A program made the translations under genes and the position numbers. Below, piece after piece: positions 9,853 to 21,626 of a DNA stretch of 64,000 nucleotides (the stretch's first letter is position 1; each line of letters starts with the position of its first letter). The stretch is taken from assembly GCA_021234155.1 (NCBI GenBank), contig JAJEKV010000036.1, positions 9,315,426 to 9,379,425 on the forward strand, in the 5' to 3' direction. This DNA comes from Isoetes taiwanensis. Lineage: Eukaryota; Streptophyta; Lycopodiopsida; Isoetales; Isoetaceae. The notes under the pieces are model-generated. The model made no database searches. It had not been told where the DNA came from and saw only the letters and a program-made list of their open reading frames with translations.

Positions 9853-11110
9853 ATTTCATTTACATGTATTGAAAGCAGATATGTCATGATTTACTAACAG
9901 GGCAGAAGGATACAAAGGCTGATCGGCTATAAACCGAGAGGCTCCATTGTACCTTTTGGCCCTTCATTCTTTACCATTTTTATGCTAAAGGTTTGATGAT
10001 TGGCTGCAGGTACCGGACCTCTCCTGCCCTTGTCTTTTTTCTTGCTTTATGTTGGGTGATTATGATGGATCTGCAATTGGATTTGATCAAACTTTTGAAG
10101 AAAAACAAGCTGAGGATGTTCCTGGTTTAAGTACTGTATCAGAATTTATCCACAGATAAAAACAGGTTGTATAATCTTAGTTCTACTATGGATTTACATT
10201 AGTATTTGTTGCTCTACCCGAAATAGAGGTAAAGGCTCATCTGTTCAAACTCGGATGTTTATTTCTGCTTGCATCTAGAAAAACAAAACAGTGGATGCAG
10301 TTTATCTTTAACACTATGTAAACTGTTCTCTTGCTTTAACGGAAGTTTATCTCTTGAAAACTGGTTTGCATGTACCTAAAATAGTTTCATGGTAGTTTGG
10401 AAAATACATGAGGAATGAAGCAACTGTGTTTAGAATGTTATCAAAATAACTAATGATAGTGAACTCCTGAATATGGCAACCATAATGTGTGTAAAGGTGG
10501 GAAATAAGGTGTATGTCTTGATTAATAAAAGGACAGTGTGGACACATGCATGCATATTGATGAAAAGAACGAAGTAATACTTTGTAGACATGAGATTCTA
10601 AAAAGTTATTTCTGAAAAAGACAAGTTCAAATGATCTGCATGCATGCAATGACTTTAGTTTATGAAAAATGTGCATGCAAAAAGGCAAAGTGGTGCATGT
10701 TACAGTATGCTTTACATGCAGTAAGTCTAAAAAGTTTCTCTTTTAATTTTGTAGCATACATAAAGACACAATACGTGCTTGACTTTTTTGGTTTTAAGAC
10801 CATGGGAAATATAGGAAATATATTTGATTATTGTTGATATATGACCTTTAGAAAAAGAAGTGTAACCTTGATTGTTTTGTTTTAAGTGGTAAATAAGGAA
10901 AGATACTTGCAGTGGTAACACATTGATATGAATGGAATATGTATATTAAGTTGATAATATGTCTTAGAAAAGTATAATGGTCTCAAAGGCTAAGGGAGAT
11001 TAAAGTACCATTGGTTCACATGAAAATGGAACCTGGATTGATAATACAATCCTTGGGATTGACCGAGGGTTGATGTCCGACCTAGGATTCTAGGCGTGGC
11101 TGGGTTTTTT
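9853..11110. other. Gene-free stretch with a short repeat shared with 28.7 kb
   Basis: No gene recognised. About 9935-10015 (ccttttggccctt to gattggctgcaggta) closely resembles 28690-28795, so this is a dispersed repeat. A 36-codon acidic ORF starts at 10049 (MLGDYDGSAIGFDQ) and is too short to assess. The rest is AT-rich unique-looking sequence with poly(T) at about 11105-11118. Confidence 0.5.
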
Positions 11111-13952
11111 TTTTTTTATATATATTCTTTCCCAAGTTAATAACCTTATCTTGTATAACTCTAAAATTAGCTATCTTCAGAAAGATATCTACTCAGCTCG
11201 CCTCCATTTTGACCAACTCAAATAACTTGGCATGCAAGGCTAAGTTTCTAACTTTTTATTGGAAGTCTACTTGCCTTACAATCTTTGTTAGTCTATTTTT
11301 TGTTGTCCATATAGAACCAACAACTCTCTTAGTGGCATTGTGTTTTCCATTTCTTCCTTACACTTTTTGCATTCTTAAACCTCATGGACTGCCCATGGTT
11401 TTTTATCTTCTACTTCAATGTGCTTGTTTTCATAGCCATATAGTTGGTAGTCCTTAGCCCTACTGATCCTTTTCCAAAGTACAGAAAATAATATTTCTAG
11501 GGGCACACATATCATTTGCCTTCAACCATTGCACGTTATCTTATATCTCCCTTATTTTTTTATTTTCGTAGTTTCCCCTTTTTTCTCTATCGTTAGCTTT
11601 CAAACAGAATCATTTTTTAGACTTAGGGTTCCGCTTTAACCTAAAAGCTTCCGATGCATGGAGATTCACTCTTAGCCTTTCACGATGGTACATGCCTACT
11701 TTCAGACAGCCTATTTCATGTAATAGGCTCCTCATGGGCGACCGAATTGAAGCTAGACGGTCTGTGCAGTCTCCAGGCACTGTTTCTTATGGAGCTTTAC
11801 TCCACAACACAATCGATTATGGGCTTTGGGAATGAACGTTGCCAGATTTGTGTTGATTTTCAAATTGCTGCAATGCTTTAGGGGATGCTACTGGCACCAA
11901 ATGTGCAAATCTATAAAAGCAAGGATATTCTGCCCACAAAATCTGCAAGACAAAATGACTGAAGAAGATGTTCCTGCAATTGTCATTGAAGGCAATAGCT
12001 TCGTAGATCCAATTGACATTGATCCAACTCTGCAACAGACCCAAAACGCCAAGGAGTTTCAGGTTTCACATAGTTTTTGATATTCTCATTCATATAGCTA
12101 TCTTAAGTTTTTTCCAGTTACTGAGCTCTCCCATTCTAGTTCCTTAAGTTCCTACCTCTAAATGGCCTTTACTAAGACATAAGTGGCTGGTTATTTCTGT
12201 CTGCATATAATGTATCTTACCTCTTTTGCAGTACTCTTTAGCAGTATTTTTATGCTCCTCTTCTGTACGACTTAATGGATAGCTCAAATGTAGATGCTAA
12301 ATAACTCATATGTTTCAAAATAGCTACCTAGTTTAATGTTTCATGCTCTCTAACTGCCTTCATACCTCATATACAGTAATTCTTTATTTGATTTACTTAG
12401 CCATAAATTTATCCCTCTGATTTTATTCTAGTTTGCAGAGACTCTAACCCATTCTTGTTCCAAAAAATTTTGTTTCTAAGTGGCCTATTTTGTTTCTAGT
12501 GCCTACTGACCAGATCTGGGTGTCATGCTTTACTAACTTGTATGTAACTGTTTACCCTTAATGTTTGGATATGCTGTGTTGGTATATATGGATACATTTA
12601 TGCTAATATTTTGGCATAAGTTCTGGTGTTGCATAAATAAGGCACCTTGTTTTTCTTGATAGATCATCTGAAGGGTGTTTTTTATCTCGTCATTATCACC
12701 ACGGTCTATATTCAGAGGCCAAACACCATCGTCAATGTTTTGTTTAAGTGAACTAATATTCTTTGAACTGGCCATAGTCAAGGGACCCTGGTTTCCTTCA
12801 TCTTTTAGGTTAATGTCATTGTTAATCTCAGTCAATCCAGTAGAAGTACTGCTAATGTGATTGTTCCACGCCAAACATGCTTTTGTGATCATATTGCCTT
12901 CTGCTGGAGTATGCTTTCCATGTTCTAAAACATATCTGCATGGTATTTCTGTCATTTTCTCTGCTGCAAGGCAGTCACCGTCAAAGATTACCTTTTGTAC
13001 ATTTGTTCTTAGCTCCTCTCCTAACTCTGCGTTGCTAAAGTTGTGGGCTTAATCAAAGGATGTTTCCTGCTTTATTAGCATAGTATTAAGATGCCATCTC
13101 TCTGTTTTTCCCTATTCTTGTAGCTATGTGAAACATCTTGATCCTGCTGCTGCTCATGGAAAGAAGTCCATGATTTAAATTGTGACTGTAAGATAACTTA
13201 AGGCAGTGTGGTGTGTCTTATCTTGATATATGCCCTCGCATTATTTGTTGCCCTATAATGGGATTGACCTAATTGCCTATGTTTATTAACGTAATTTCAG
13301 TTTTTGCATTGCTTAAATATGTTGAAGGGCGTTAAGCCAGATGGGTTCTTTGCTTACCTGTTTGTCCTTTTAAGATTACCCTTCTTAGGCTAATTCTTGA
13401 ATGGTTGACATGCAGGTAACCGAACTTATCCCTACGTATGGTGATGCTTTGGTGTGAAATTGAGCAAATTTATTGCTCACACTGCGAGATCATAATTGGT
13501 GATATCTGAAAACTCTTTCTATGTGGGTCTACTTATGTGGCCAATATTGCTATTGGATTTCTAAAAACTCTATAACTATCTTGAGCATGTCTAAAACGTT
13601 TCTACTTCTGGTTAATGGTATAAAACAGTGAAAATATCTTTAGTAGAATGTTTTACGTGGAAACAGTGTTTTTAAATCTGTTCTTTATGTAGCTGCTACT
13701 TACATTTTCAATATATCAAAGAAACAATGTTTTTAAATCTGTTGTGATGACTCTTGTAAATTTATTCAAACAAACATCATGTTTTGATTTATTTATATTG
13801 AAAAATTGAATTATTTGGTAGCTCTGTTCAAGGCCTATGATATGACAAACACCTAGTCATATCTAGGACTGCAAATTAAAGACTATTAGATCCATACGGG
13901 CTAATAGGCTTAAGTCTGGTTGTCTTTAGGCAAACAGACCAAAAGGTTTTTT
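11111..13952 (+). repeat. 2.85-kb direct duplication, copy 1
   Basis: Almost identical to 14581-17472. Left edge at the poly(T)/tatatatattctttccc motif, right edge at caaacagaccaaaaggttttt. Only scattered substitutions and small indels separate the copies, so the duplication is young. Short ORFs inside (MHGDSLLAFHDGT at 11654; MTEEDVPAIVIEG at about 11955, ending in a CAGgt donor) have no recognised function. Copy 2 carries a 1-bp loss in the second of these. Confidence 0.9.
12533..13049 (-). pseudogene. Unrecognised minus-strand exon-like ORF in duplication copy 1
   Basis: Open on the minus strand from about 13049 to 12533. It encodes about 170 residues with normal composition (VIFDGDCLAAEK, RYVLEHGKHTPAEGN). 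Copy 2 has the same frame at 16112-16575 and diverges only near the C-terminal end. I do not recognise the protein. It looks like one exon of a gene caught in the repeat rather than a complete gene. It could also be a chance frame kept open because the copies are young. Confidence 0.3.
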
Positions 13953-14580
13953 AATGTTACTCCAGTTTCTAGGTTTAACCTAGGACCTTGGATTGAGCTT
14001 AGGTGTTGTTGACTTATCTATTATGATTGCAGAAAAATGATGGTACTAATTATTACGAGGATGGCGAAATTGACAACATATGGATCAAACAAGTGATAGC
14101 TCTAAAGCATTATCAATGTACGTTTTCTAGAATATAGGTCAGTTGTTCCTGAAATTCTTTTGAACCTCTACCAGTGTTCTTTGATTGAGATGTTTTGTTC
14201 TTATGTACAACTGATTTTTTGAATAAGCTGGATAAACAAATTATTCAATCCACCAAAGGTTTTTATGAGAAGAATTCTCCTTTGGTAGGAGGTTATCTAC
14301 AAAAGAATTCTTAAACTCAAATGACATTGTTTTTGCCAAACATGTCATTTTTATGATCTTTGGCAGAATTTTGAATGTCCTGGTCTTACTTTTGACATTG
14401 AACAATTGACGGGAAGTCTCAAAGCTTGCACGTAAATTCAACTTTTACTTTAGAGTAGATTTTCATGGGTTGGGTAGGGTCCCTGTGTTGCATCAGGGCC
14501 CTACTCTCCCTGTTCCATTTTTATTTAAGTCATTTCTTGGCTAAATATGGGGACCTCCTAATCTGAGGTAGGAGGAAGGA
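13953..14580. other. Spacer between the two 2.85-kb copies
   Basis: AT-rich with no gene. A short acidic in-frame run follows an acceptor-like ttgcag at about 14025-14032 (NDGTNYYEDGEIDN). It resembles the other small acidic exons in this region in style only. Confidence 0.4.
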
Positions 14581-17472
14581 TTTTTTTATATATATTCTTT
14601 CCCAAGTTAATATCCTTATCTTGTATAACTCTAAAATTAGCTATCTTCAGAAAGATGTCTACTCAGCTCGCCTCCATTTTGACCAACTCAAATAACTTGG
14701 CATGCAAGGCTAAGTTTCTAACTTTTTATTAGAAGTCTACTTGCAAAAAAAAAAAAACTATTCTATTCTATTCTATTCTATTTTTACAATCTTTGTTAGT
14801 CTATTTTTTGTTGTCCATATAGAACCAACAACTCTCTTAGTGGCATTGTGTTTTCCATTTCTTCCTTACACTTTTTGCATTCTTAAACCTCATGGACTGC
14901 CCATGGTTTTTTATCTTCTACTTCAATGTGCTTATTTTCATAGCCATATAGTTGGTAGTCCTTAGCCCTACTGATCCTTTTCCAAAGTACAGAAAATAAT
15001 ATTTCTAGGGGCACACATATCATTTGCCTTCAACCATTGCATGTTATCTTATATCTCCCTTATTTTTTTATTTTCGTAGTTTCCCCTTTTTTCTCTATCG
15101 TTAGCTTTCAAACAGAATCATTTTTTAGACTTAGGGTTCCGCTTTAACCTAAAAGCTTCCGATGCATGGAGATTCACTCTTAGCCTTTCACGATGGTACA
15201 TGCCTACTTTCAGACAGCCTATTTCATGTAATAGGCTCCTCATGGGCGACCGAATTGAAGCTAGACGGTCTGTGCAGTCTCCAGGCACTGTTTCTTATGG
15301 AGCTTTACTCCACAACACAATCGATTATGGGCTTTGGGAATGAACGTTGCCGGATTTGTGTTGATTTTCAAATTGCTGCAATGCTTTAGGGGATGCTACT
15401 GGCACCAAATGTGCAAATCTATAAAAGCAAGGATATTCTGCCCACAAAATCACGCAAAGACAAAATGATCAAGAAGATGTTCCTGCAATTGTCATTGAAG
15501 GCAATAGCTTCGTAAATCCAATTGACATTGATCCAACTCTGCAACAGACCCAAAACGCCAAGGAGTTTCAGGTTTCACATAGTTTTTGATATTCTCATTC
15601 ATATAGCTATCTTAAGTTTTTTCCAGTTACTGAGCTCTCCCATTCTAGTTCCTTAAGTTCCTACCTCTAAATGGCCTTTACTAAGACATAAGTGGCTGGT
15701 TATTTCTGTCTGCATATAATGTATCTTACCTCTTTTGCAGTACTCTTTAGCAGTATTTTTATGCTCCTCTTCTGTACGACTTAATGGATAGCTCAAATGT
15801 AGATGCTAAATAACTCATATGTTTCAAAATAGCTACCTAGTTTAATGTTTCATGCTCTCTAACTGCCTTCATACCTCATATACAGTAATTCTTTATTTGA
15901 TTTACTTAGCCATAAATTTATCCCTCTGATTTTATTCTAGTTTGCAGAGACTCTAACCCATTCTTGTTCCAAAAAATTTTGTTTCTAAGTGGCCTATTTT
16001 GTTTCTAGTGCCTACTGACCAGATCTGGGTGTCATGCTTTACTAACTTGTATGTAACTGTTTACCCTTAATGTTTGGATATGCTGTGTTGGTATATATGG
16101 ATACATTTATGCTAATATTTTTTCTGAAAGCTTATGTGGCATAAGTTCTGGTGTTGCATAAATAAGGCACCTTGTTTTTTTTGATAGATCATCTGAAGGG
16201 TGTTTTTTATCTCGTCATTATCACCACGGTCTATATTCAGAGGCCAAACACCATCGTCAATGTTTTGTTTAAGTGAACTAATATTCTTTGAACTGGCCAT
16301 AGTCAAGGGACCCTGGTTTCCTTCATCTTTTAGGTTAATGTCATTGTTAATCTCAGTCAATCCAGTAGAAGTACTGCTAATGTGATTGTTCCACGCCAAA
16401 CATGCTTTTGTGATCATATTGCCTTCTGCTGGAGTATGCTTTCCATGTTCTAAAACATATCTGCATGGTATTTCTGTCATTTTCTCTGCTGCAAGGCAGT
16501 CACCGTCAAAGATTACCTTTTGTACATTTGTTCTTAGCTCCTCTCCTAACTCTGCGTTGCTAAAGTTGTGGGCTTAATCAAAGGATGTTTCCTGCTTTAT
16601 TAGCATAGTATTAAGATGCTATCTCTCTGTTTTTCCCTATTCTTGTAGCTATGTGAAACATCTTGATCCTGCTGCTGCTCATGGAAAGAAGTCCATGATT
16701 TAAATTGTGATTGTAAGATAACTTAAGGCAGTGTGGTGTGTCTATCTTGATATATGCCCTCGCATTATTTGTTGCCCTATAATGGGATTGACCTAATTGC
16801 CTATGTTTATTAACGTAATTTCAGTTTTTGCATTGCTTAAATATGTTGAAGGGCGTTAAGCCGGATGGGTTCTTTGCTTACCTGTTTGTCCTTTTAAGAT
16901 TACCCTTCTTAGGCTAATTCTTGAATGGTTGACATGCAGGTAACCGAACTTATCCCTACGTATGGTGATGCTTTGGTGTGAAATTGAGCAAATTTATTGC
17001 TCACACTGCGAGATCATAATTGGTGATATTTGAAAACTCTTTCTATGTGGGTCTACTTATGTGGCCAATATTGCTATTGGATTTCTAAAAACTCTATAAC
17101 TATCTTGAGCATGTCTAAAACGTTTCTACTTCTGGTTAATGGTATAAAACAGTGAAAATATCTTTAGTAGAATGTTTTACGTGGAAACAATGTTTTTAAA
17201 TCTGTTCTTTATGTAGCTGCTACTTACATTTTCAATATATCAAAGAAACAATGTTTTTAAATCTGTTGTGATGACTCTTGTAAATTTATTCAAACAAACA
17301 TCATGTTTTGATTTATTTATATTGAAAGATTGAATTATTTGGTAGCTCTGTTCAACGCCTATGATATGACAAACACCTAGTCATATCTAGGACTGCAAAT
17401 TAAAGACTATTAGATCCATACGGGCTAATAGGCTTAAGTCTGGTTGTCTTTAGGCAAACAGACCAAAAGGTT
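14581..17472 (+). repeat. 2.85-kb direct duplication, copy 2
   Basis: Second copy of 11111-13952. Specific differences: an insertion of poly(A) plus (CTATT)n at about 14744-14782, which resembles the LINE 3' tail at 5846; a 16-bp extra stretch near 16122-16137; and a frameshift in the small ORF near 15465. Otherwise near-identical. Confidence 0.9.
16112..16575 (-). pseudogene. Unrecognised exon-like ORF, duplication copy 2
   Basis: Same frame as 12533-13049. The C-terminal end differs after MQHQNLC because of the extra 16 bp, which supports the view that the coding part ends near or before that point. Function unknown. Confidence 0.3.
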
Positions 17473-17631
17473 TTTTTTTTTTTTCTGTAAATTACTAGTA
17501 TACTACATGTTTAGGATAACATAACCATGTTTACATGACCCTACGGATCTAGTGGAGCAATGGAAGAAACTGTATGATATGCTTAGGCACCATTGGGTTA
17601 GTTATAAGCATAATATGGTGCATAATAGGGA

Positions 17632-17922
17632 TTGAACCATTGTATTGTGACAATGGTCTGTGTTAAAATTAATGGATGGGATGGCAGTTGCTGGAAGTAT
17701 TATGACAGTATAGGCATGCTTTTATTTGACATTAGGGTATGCACTCCATATTACGTCATGGCTTTAGAATTTAGATGCTGTGGGCCGGAAGCTTTTATGA
17801 AAATGGGCAGTAATTCCAAACCCCAAAAAAATTCTCACCCTGAAGCGGAATATCACAGTTATGAGCGAGGACGGTATCTTGACCTTAAGAATCCAGTAGA
17901 CCAAAATACTATGCCCTTGTAA
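17632..17922 (+). CDS. Unknown ORF upstream of acidic ORF copy 2
   Basis: A 96-aa ORF, hydrophobic and cysteine-containing at the start and polar at the end (NSKPQKNSHPEAEYHSYERG). It stops 12 nt before the next ATG. The polar end occupies the position held by a similar-looking peptide before the acidic ORF at 4566. It may be an exon of the same element family or chance. Confidence 0.3.
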   Translation: MNHCIVTMVCVKINGWDGSCWKYYDSIGMLLFDIRVCTPYYVMALEFRCCGPEAFMKMGSNSKPQKNSHPEAEYHSYERGRYLDLKNPVDQNTMPL

Positions 17923-17933
17923 AGGCATTAGGT

Positions 17934-18254
17934 ATGGCTGATTTTTCCGATAGCTCTAGCTCCGAAGAAGAGTGCCTTAACAACCTAGTTTTGGATAGAG
18001 AGATTGAGTTTTGCCTGCTTTCTGTGAGTGAATCAACTATGGAGAGATATGGTAGAGGAGGTAATTCCGACTCCAAAAGAGGGTATTCCGGAAATCAAGG
18101 ACCAAAATTTTCAAAAAGGGGTGGATATGGACGTGGTGGCTATGGCTACACTTACAATGACCCAACTTTTGTCCCTGAAACTCAGGAAGATGAAGGCTAC
18201 AATTCGGATCAAGAAACCTATCAGGTAGTTATTTCTGAAATATTGCAGCCTTGA
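17934..18254 (+). CDS. Short acidic accessory ORF, copy 2
   Basis: A 106-aa ORF related to 4566-4904. The N-terminus is MADFSDSSSSEEECL, the middle is rich in Gly, Arg and Tyr (RGGYGRGGYGYTY, RGG-box-like), and the end is TFVPETQEDEGYNSDQETYQ. The last codon before the extension is CAG followed by gtagtt, a possible donor matching the one at the equivalent place in copy 1. The RGG-like middle would fit RNA binding, but copy 1 lacks it. No RT remains next to this copy; the LTR element at 18505 interrupts the locus. Confidence 0.45.
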   Translation: MADFSDSSSSEEECLNNLVLDREIEFCLLSVSESTMERYGRGGNSDSKRGYSGNQGPKFSKRGGYGRGGYGYTYNDPTFVPETQEDEGYNSDQETYQVVISEILQP

Positions 18255-18504
18255 AGTCTTGTGCATAAAAATCCTGGGATATGGATTAACCAAGTAAGAC
18301 ATGCATGGATATCTATTAAAGCATTAAGGTTATGATTTAGCCTGATAAATGGGTATAACATATCCACTCTTGCATTTTCGAGATCTATCCTGCAGTTAAA
18401 TCCTTATGAAGAAAATAAGCAGGATTATTTTATATTCTATATCTGATTGAATATATTGCATGTTCAGTAATTTCAGAGTTGATTCCTTTGTCATGATCAG
18501 TTTC

Positions 18505-20075
18505 TGTGACGCTCCCTGAACATGTACGACCCTCGGCCGTATACATACGGGGACTTTCCCCTCCCATGGCGACCAACTCGCCATGAGCAGGGCCCTCCGT
18601 CTATTTCGGGCCATCTATAATATGATGCCCGAAAGAAGGACACGAAGGGGTCATTCGGCCCACGCCTTCAATGGGGCTCCTACGTCGCGGAAGCGTGAAT
18701 ACAAGGGTTAGCACACAGCATAAATCACATATAAATAACCACCACGAAGGGTGGCGCATCCATCCAAATACCAACGGCAAAGAATATGCATCTAAAACTA
18801 AGAAAACTCCCCAAACCCATGGTTCTACCCCGGCTCAGACTCTAGTGAGGATCGACTGACGGCTAGGTCTCAAGAGATCAGCAGACCAAATCTTGACATG
18901 GCGTTGGCTGGCATAGAACATTGGCTAGGGTTGTCCACTCCATCCGCCCCTCCTGTGCACACTTTGCAGATGGGTCAATTCACGCTATGGCGTCGCTATA
19001 GCCTTCCGGAGACGCGGGCTCGAGGCATCACCCTGCTGAGCCTACTCCAGGGTTCATGAAGTCCCGGTCCGATGAGGCAGGTCAGGGAAGCGTCCCCTTC
19101 CAGAATCACAGTGGCTCCATGGGCGAGCTAGAGAATACGTGCCGCATCAGCCGACCCCTTGCATCCGTGCCCGACTTACTGCGCCCTAAATCTACTCAAA
19201 GTGCAAGGTGCCCCATACGGGTCACACCTCTACACCAGTGTCGGACCCATACAGGCCCTCTCGTGACCAGGCTATCGGGGCCTAGCTCACTATAGGAGTC
19301 TCAGGAGCCTTTTATGTTCGTGCAAGACCCCACCAACCACTTCACCACTGTGTTCCTTATCTGGTGCTAAGCCAGTCCATAACATCTATGACCCGGTGGG
19401 CTCTTGTGCACTGAGCCGCATCTAATGGGAATAATCTGAGGGCTCTATCTAGGAGCATACTACAATACATGGGCTCGAGAGGTCTCTACCCCCGTAATCC
19501 CCCATATCCGGAGTGCTAACTAAGCAAAGAACTACTAAACCATCAACCAAAGCACGTACAGAGACTAGAGATAAGAATACTCACCATATCAATCAAGGGT
19601 TAGTCTAACAGGTAAACCACAGAGAAAACAGAGAGAGAACACACCACAGAGAGGTGCTATGCTATAAATCAACAAAGTAACCTACTGACTAACCGTCAAA
19701 TCGGTCTTGGGCTGCTCCATCTCGACTAATCAAGGGCGCCTCATTTGCTTGCTCCTCCTCCTCCATCCCCAATTGCTCCCAATTTGAATTGGGGCACAAA
19801 AGCCCTAATTTGGGTGTCCAAAATGGAAACCCTACCTTGCCCAATCGGGCATGCTCTACATTGGTTAATATTAGCTAATTTGGTATTTTAGCCCTTTTTA
19901 ATATTAGGATAAGCCCTAAATTCGAATTAGGGTTTTGGTTAGGTTTCCACCTTTATAATTTAATTATTAACATAGCTAACCTTAGCTTATGAATAATTAA
20001 TGTGCCATTAATTATTCATAGTGACGTGTCACGTATTTATACTTAAATATGCGTATAAATATGTGGAACGTCACA
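18505..20075 (-). repeat. LTR (3' LTR of the minus-strand element)
   Basis: Aligns end to end with 27082-28658. Differences are scattered substitutions and many 1-bp length changes in short homopolymers. It contains a TATA-like tataaatatg near the CGTCACA end. Confidence 0.9.
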
Positions 20076-20088
20076 TTCTCCCCACCTT
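20076..20088 (-). promoter_or_regulatory. Polypurine tract of the LTR element
   Basis: On the minus strand this reads AAGGTGGGGAGAA immediately before TGTGACG, the usual place and composition of a plus-strand primer. Confidence 0.85.
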
Positions 20089-21584
20089 AAAAATGATGCT
20101 TTGTCCTCAAAGATCAAGACTACTCTTGTTGCAGGGCACACATCATACATTGGAAGGAAGTCTCCCCTCCTTAAAGAGATAGCGTGGGATTATAAGTCAC
20201 ACAGACGTTGTCATGTTCAAAGTGATCAAGTTTGAAATGACTTGTAATGTGCAATTTATAACTTTGGGATATAAGTGGTAGAGGCATGGATCAGACATGA
20301 TCATCGGTTAGGGCTATCAAAAGTGAACAGTCTCCTTTTTTCATTAAGTGGTGGTGGCGAGTTCACAGTCTATCTATTTTAGAAATCGTTCCTTCTATAC
20401 ATACAGGTAACTGATTATATATTAAAGATAGGTATAGATATGAAGAACTGCTATTTGTTGTTATATTATAATGCAGAGTTATTAACCTCGCACTGTTTAG
20501 TAGAAAGTCATTCTAAGGATATTAACTTGTGTGTGTAGGTGTATTATATTCCCGCTTCACTTTGTAATTCATTTCATTACAGCCATCCCTACTTTAATTT
20601 TGTAGCAAATTTTTGTTTTCCTATTTTTGTTACAGTTTTTAAGAACTCGTATGTTCCTATCCTCAGTATTTAATAGGTCCTTGACAGTTATACTTATCCT
20701 CTAATACAACTATATATTATATTGTATCAGACAGTCTTACCTATATACTTTAATATTAAGTACAGACAGACGTTGTTCATGACTTATTATTCATAACTTT
20801 GTTATAACCTAATCTAAGTCTCGTTATTCCCTCCGAAGTTTGTGTAAGACATACATACTTATCTACTTCTATTATATTTGATTATGTGTTTAAATAGCTC
20901 GCTCCCGATATCCTTACATTTGAATTACTTATTTATCCTATTGCTATTTTCGTAAACTTATCACACATACAGACACTGCTATATTTACAGGGCACTGGTA
21001 CAGCTGACATATATATTCGACGTAATTGGTACCGCCCCGGTCGCTTTTCGGCAGTGCTATGGCTATGCAATCGTCCTGTATTACAGAAGGTCAGTTGTGA
21101 CGATGGTGTCCACGGCAGAAGCATCGAAACCATGCCTGGTCTGCCCTGAGCCTGTTAGATGGTGATGACTGAGGAGGTCCCGGGCTCATACTCGAAGTAG
21201 AAGTGCTGAATGTTGGGAATAAGGAGTGTTAAGATATCCCTATTTTGGATGGATACTCGAGAAAATTGGTATGACGATGTTTGGTATCTAAGTGAAATAC
21301 TGGACCTAATAATTACGAGGATTGATTTATTATGCGGCATCTAGATTGCTATTCAATGTAGAAGGAGACTGGATAGCACCATATATCTGATGGAGAAGTG
21401 GTTTATAGACCATGTTAAGGAGGTACTATGCTAAGGTGGAAACTAGATTATAAGTACCCAGCTCATGAAAGGAAGATCACTTTAGAAGTGTAGGTTTTGA
21501 CAATGGTGGTGAAGGTATAGCATGTCCGACACTTTATAACTATTGCTACTTGAATCAAGGTATGATTCGCGGAATGGCAGAGAA

Positions 21585-21623
<39 letters not shown>

Positions 21624-21626
21624 ATA
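21585..21626. repeat. (AAAT)n microsatellite
   Basis: About ten tandem aaat/ataa units inside the interior of the LTR element. Confidence 0.9.
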
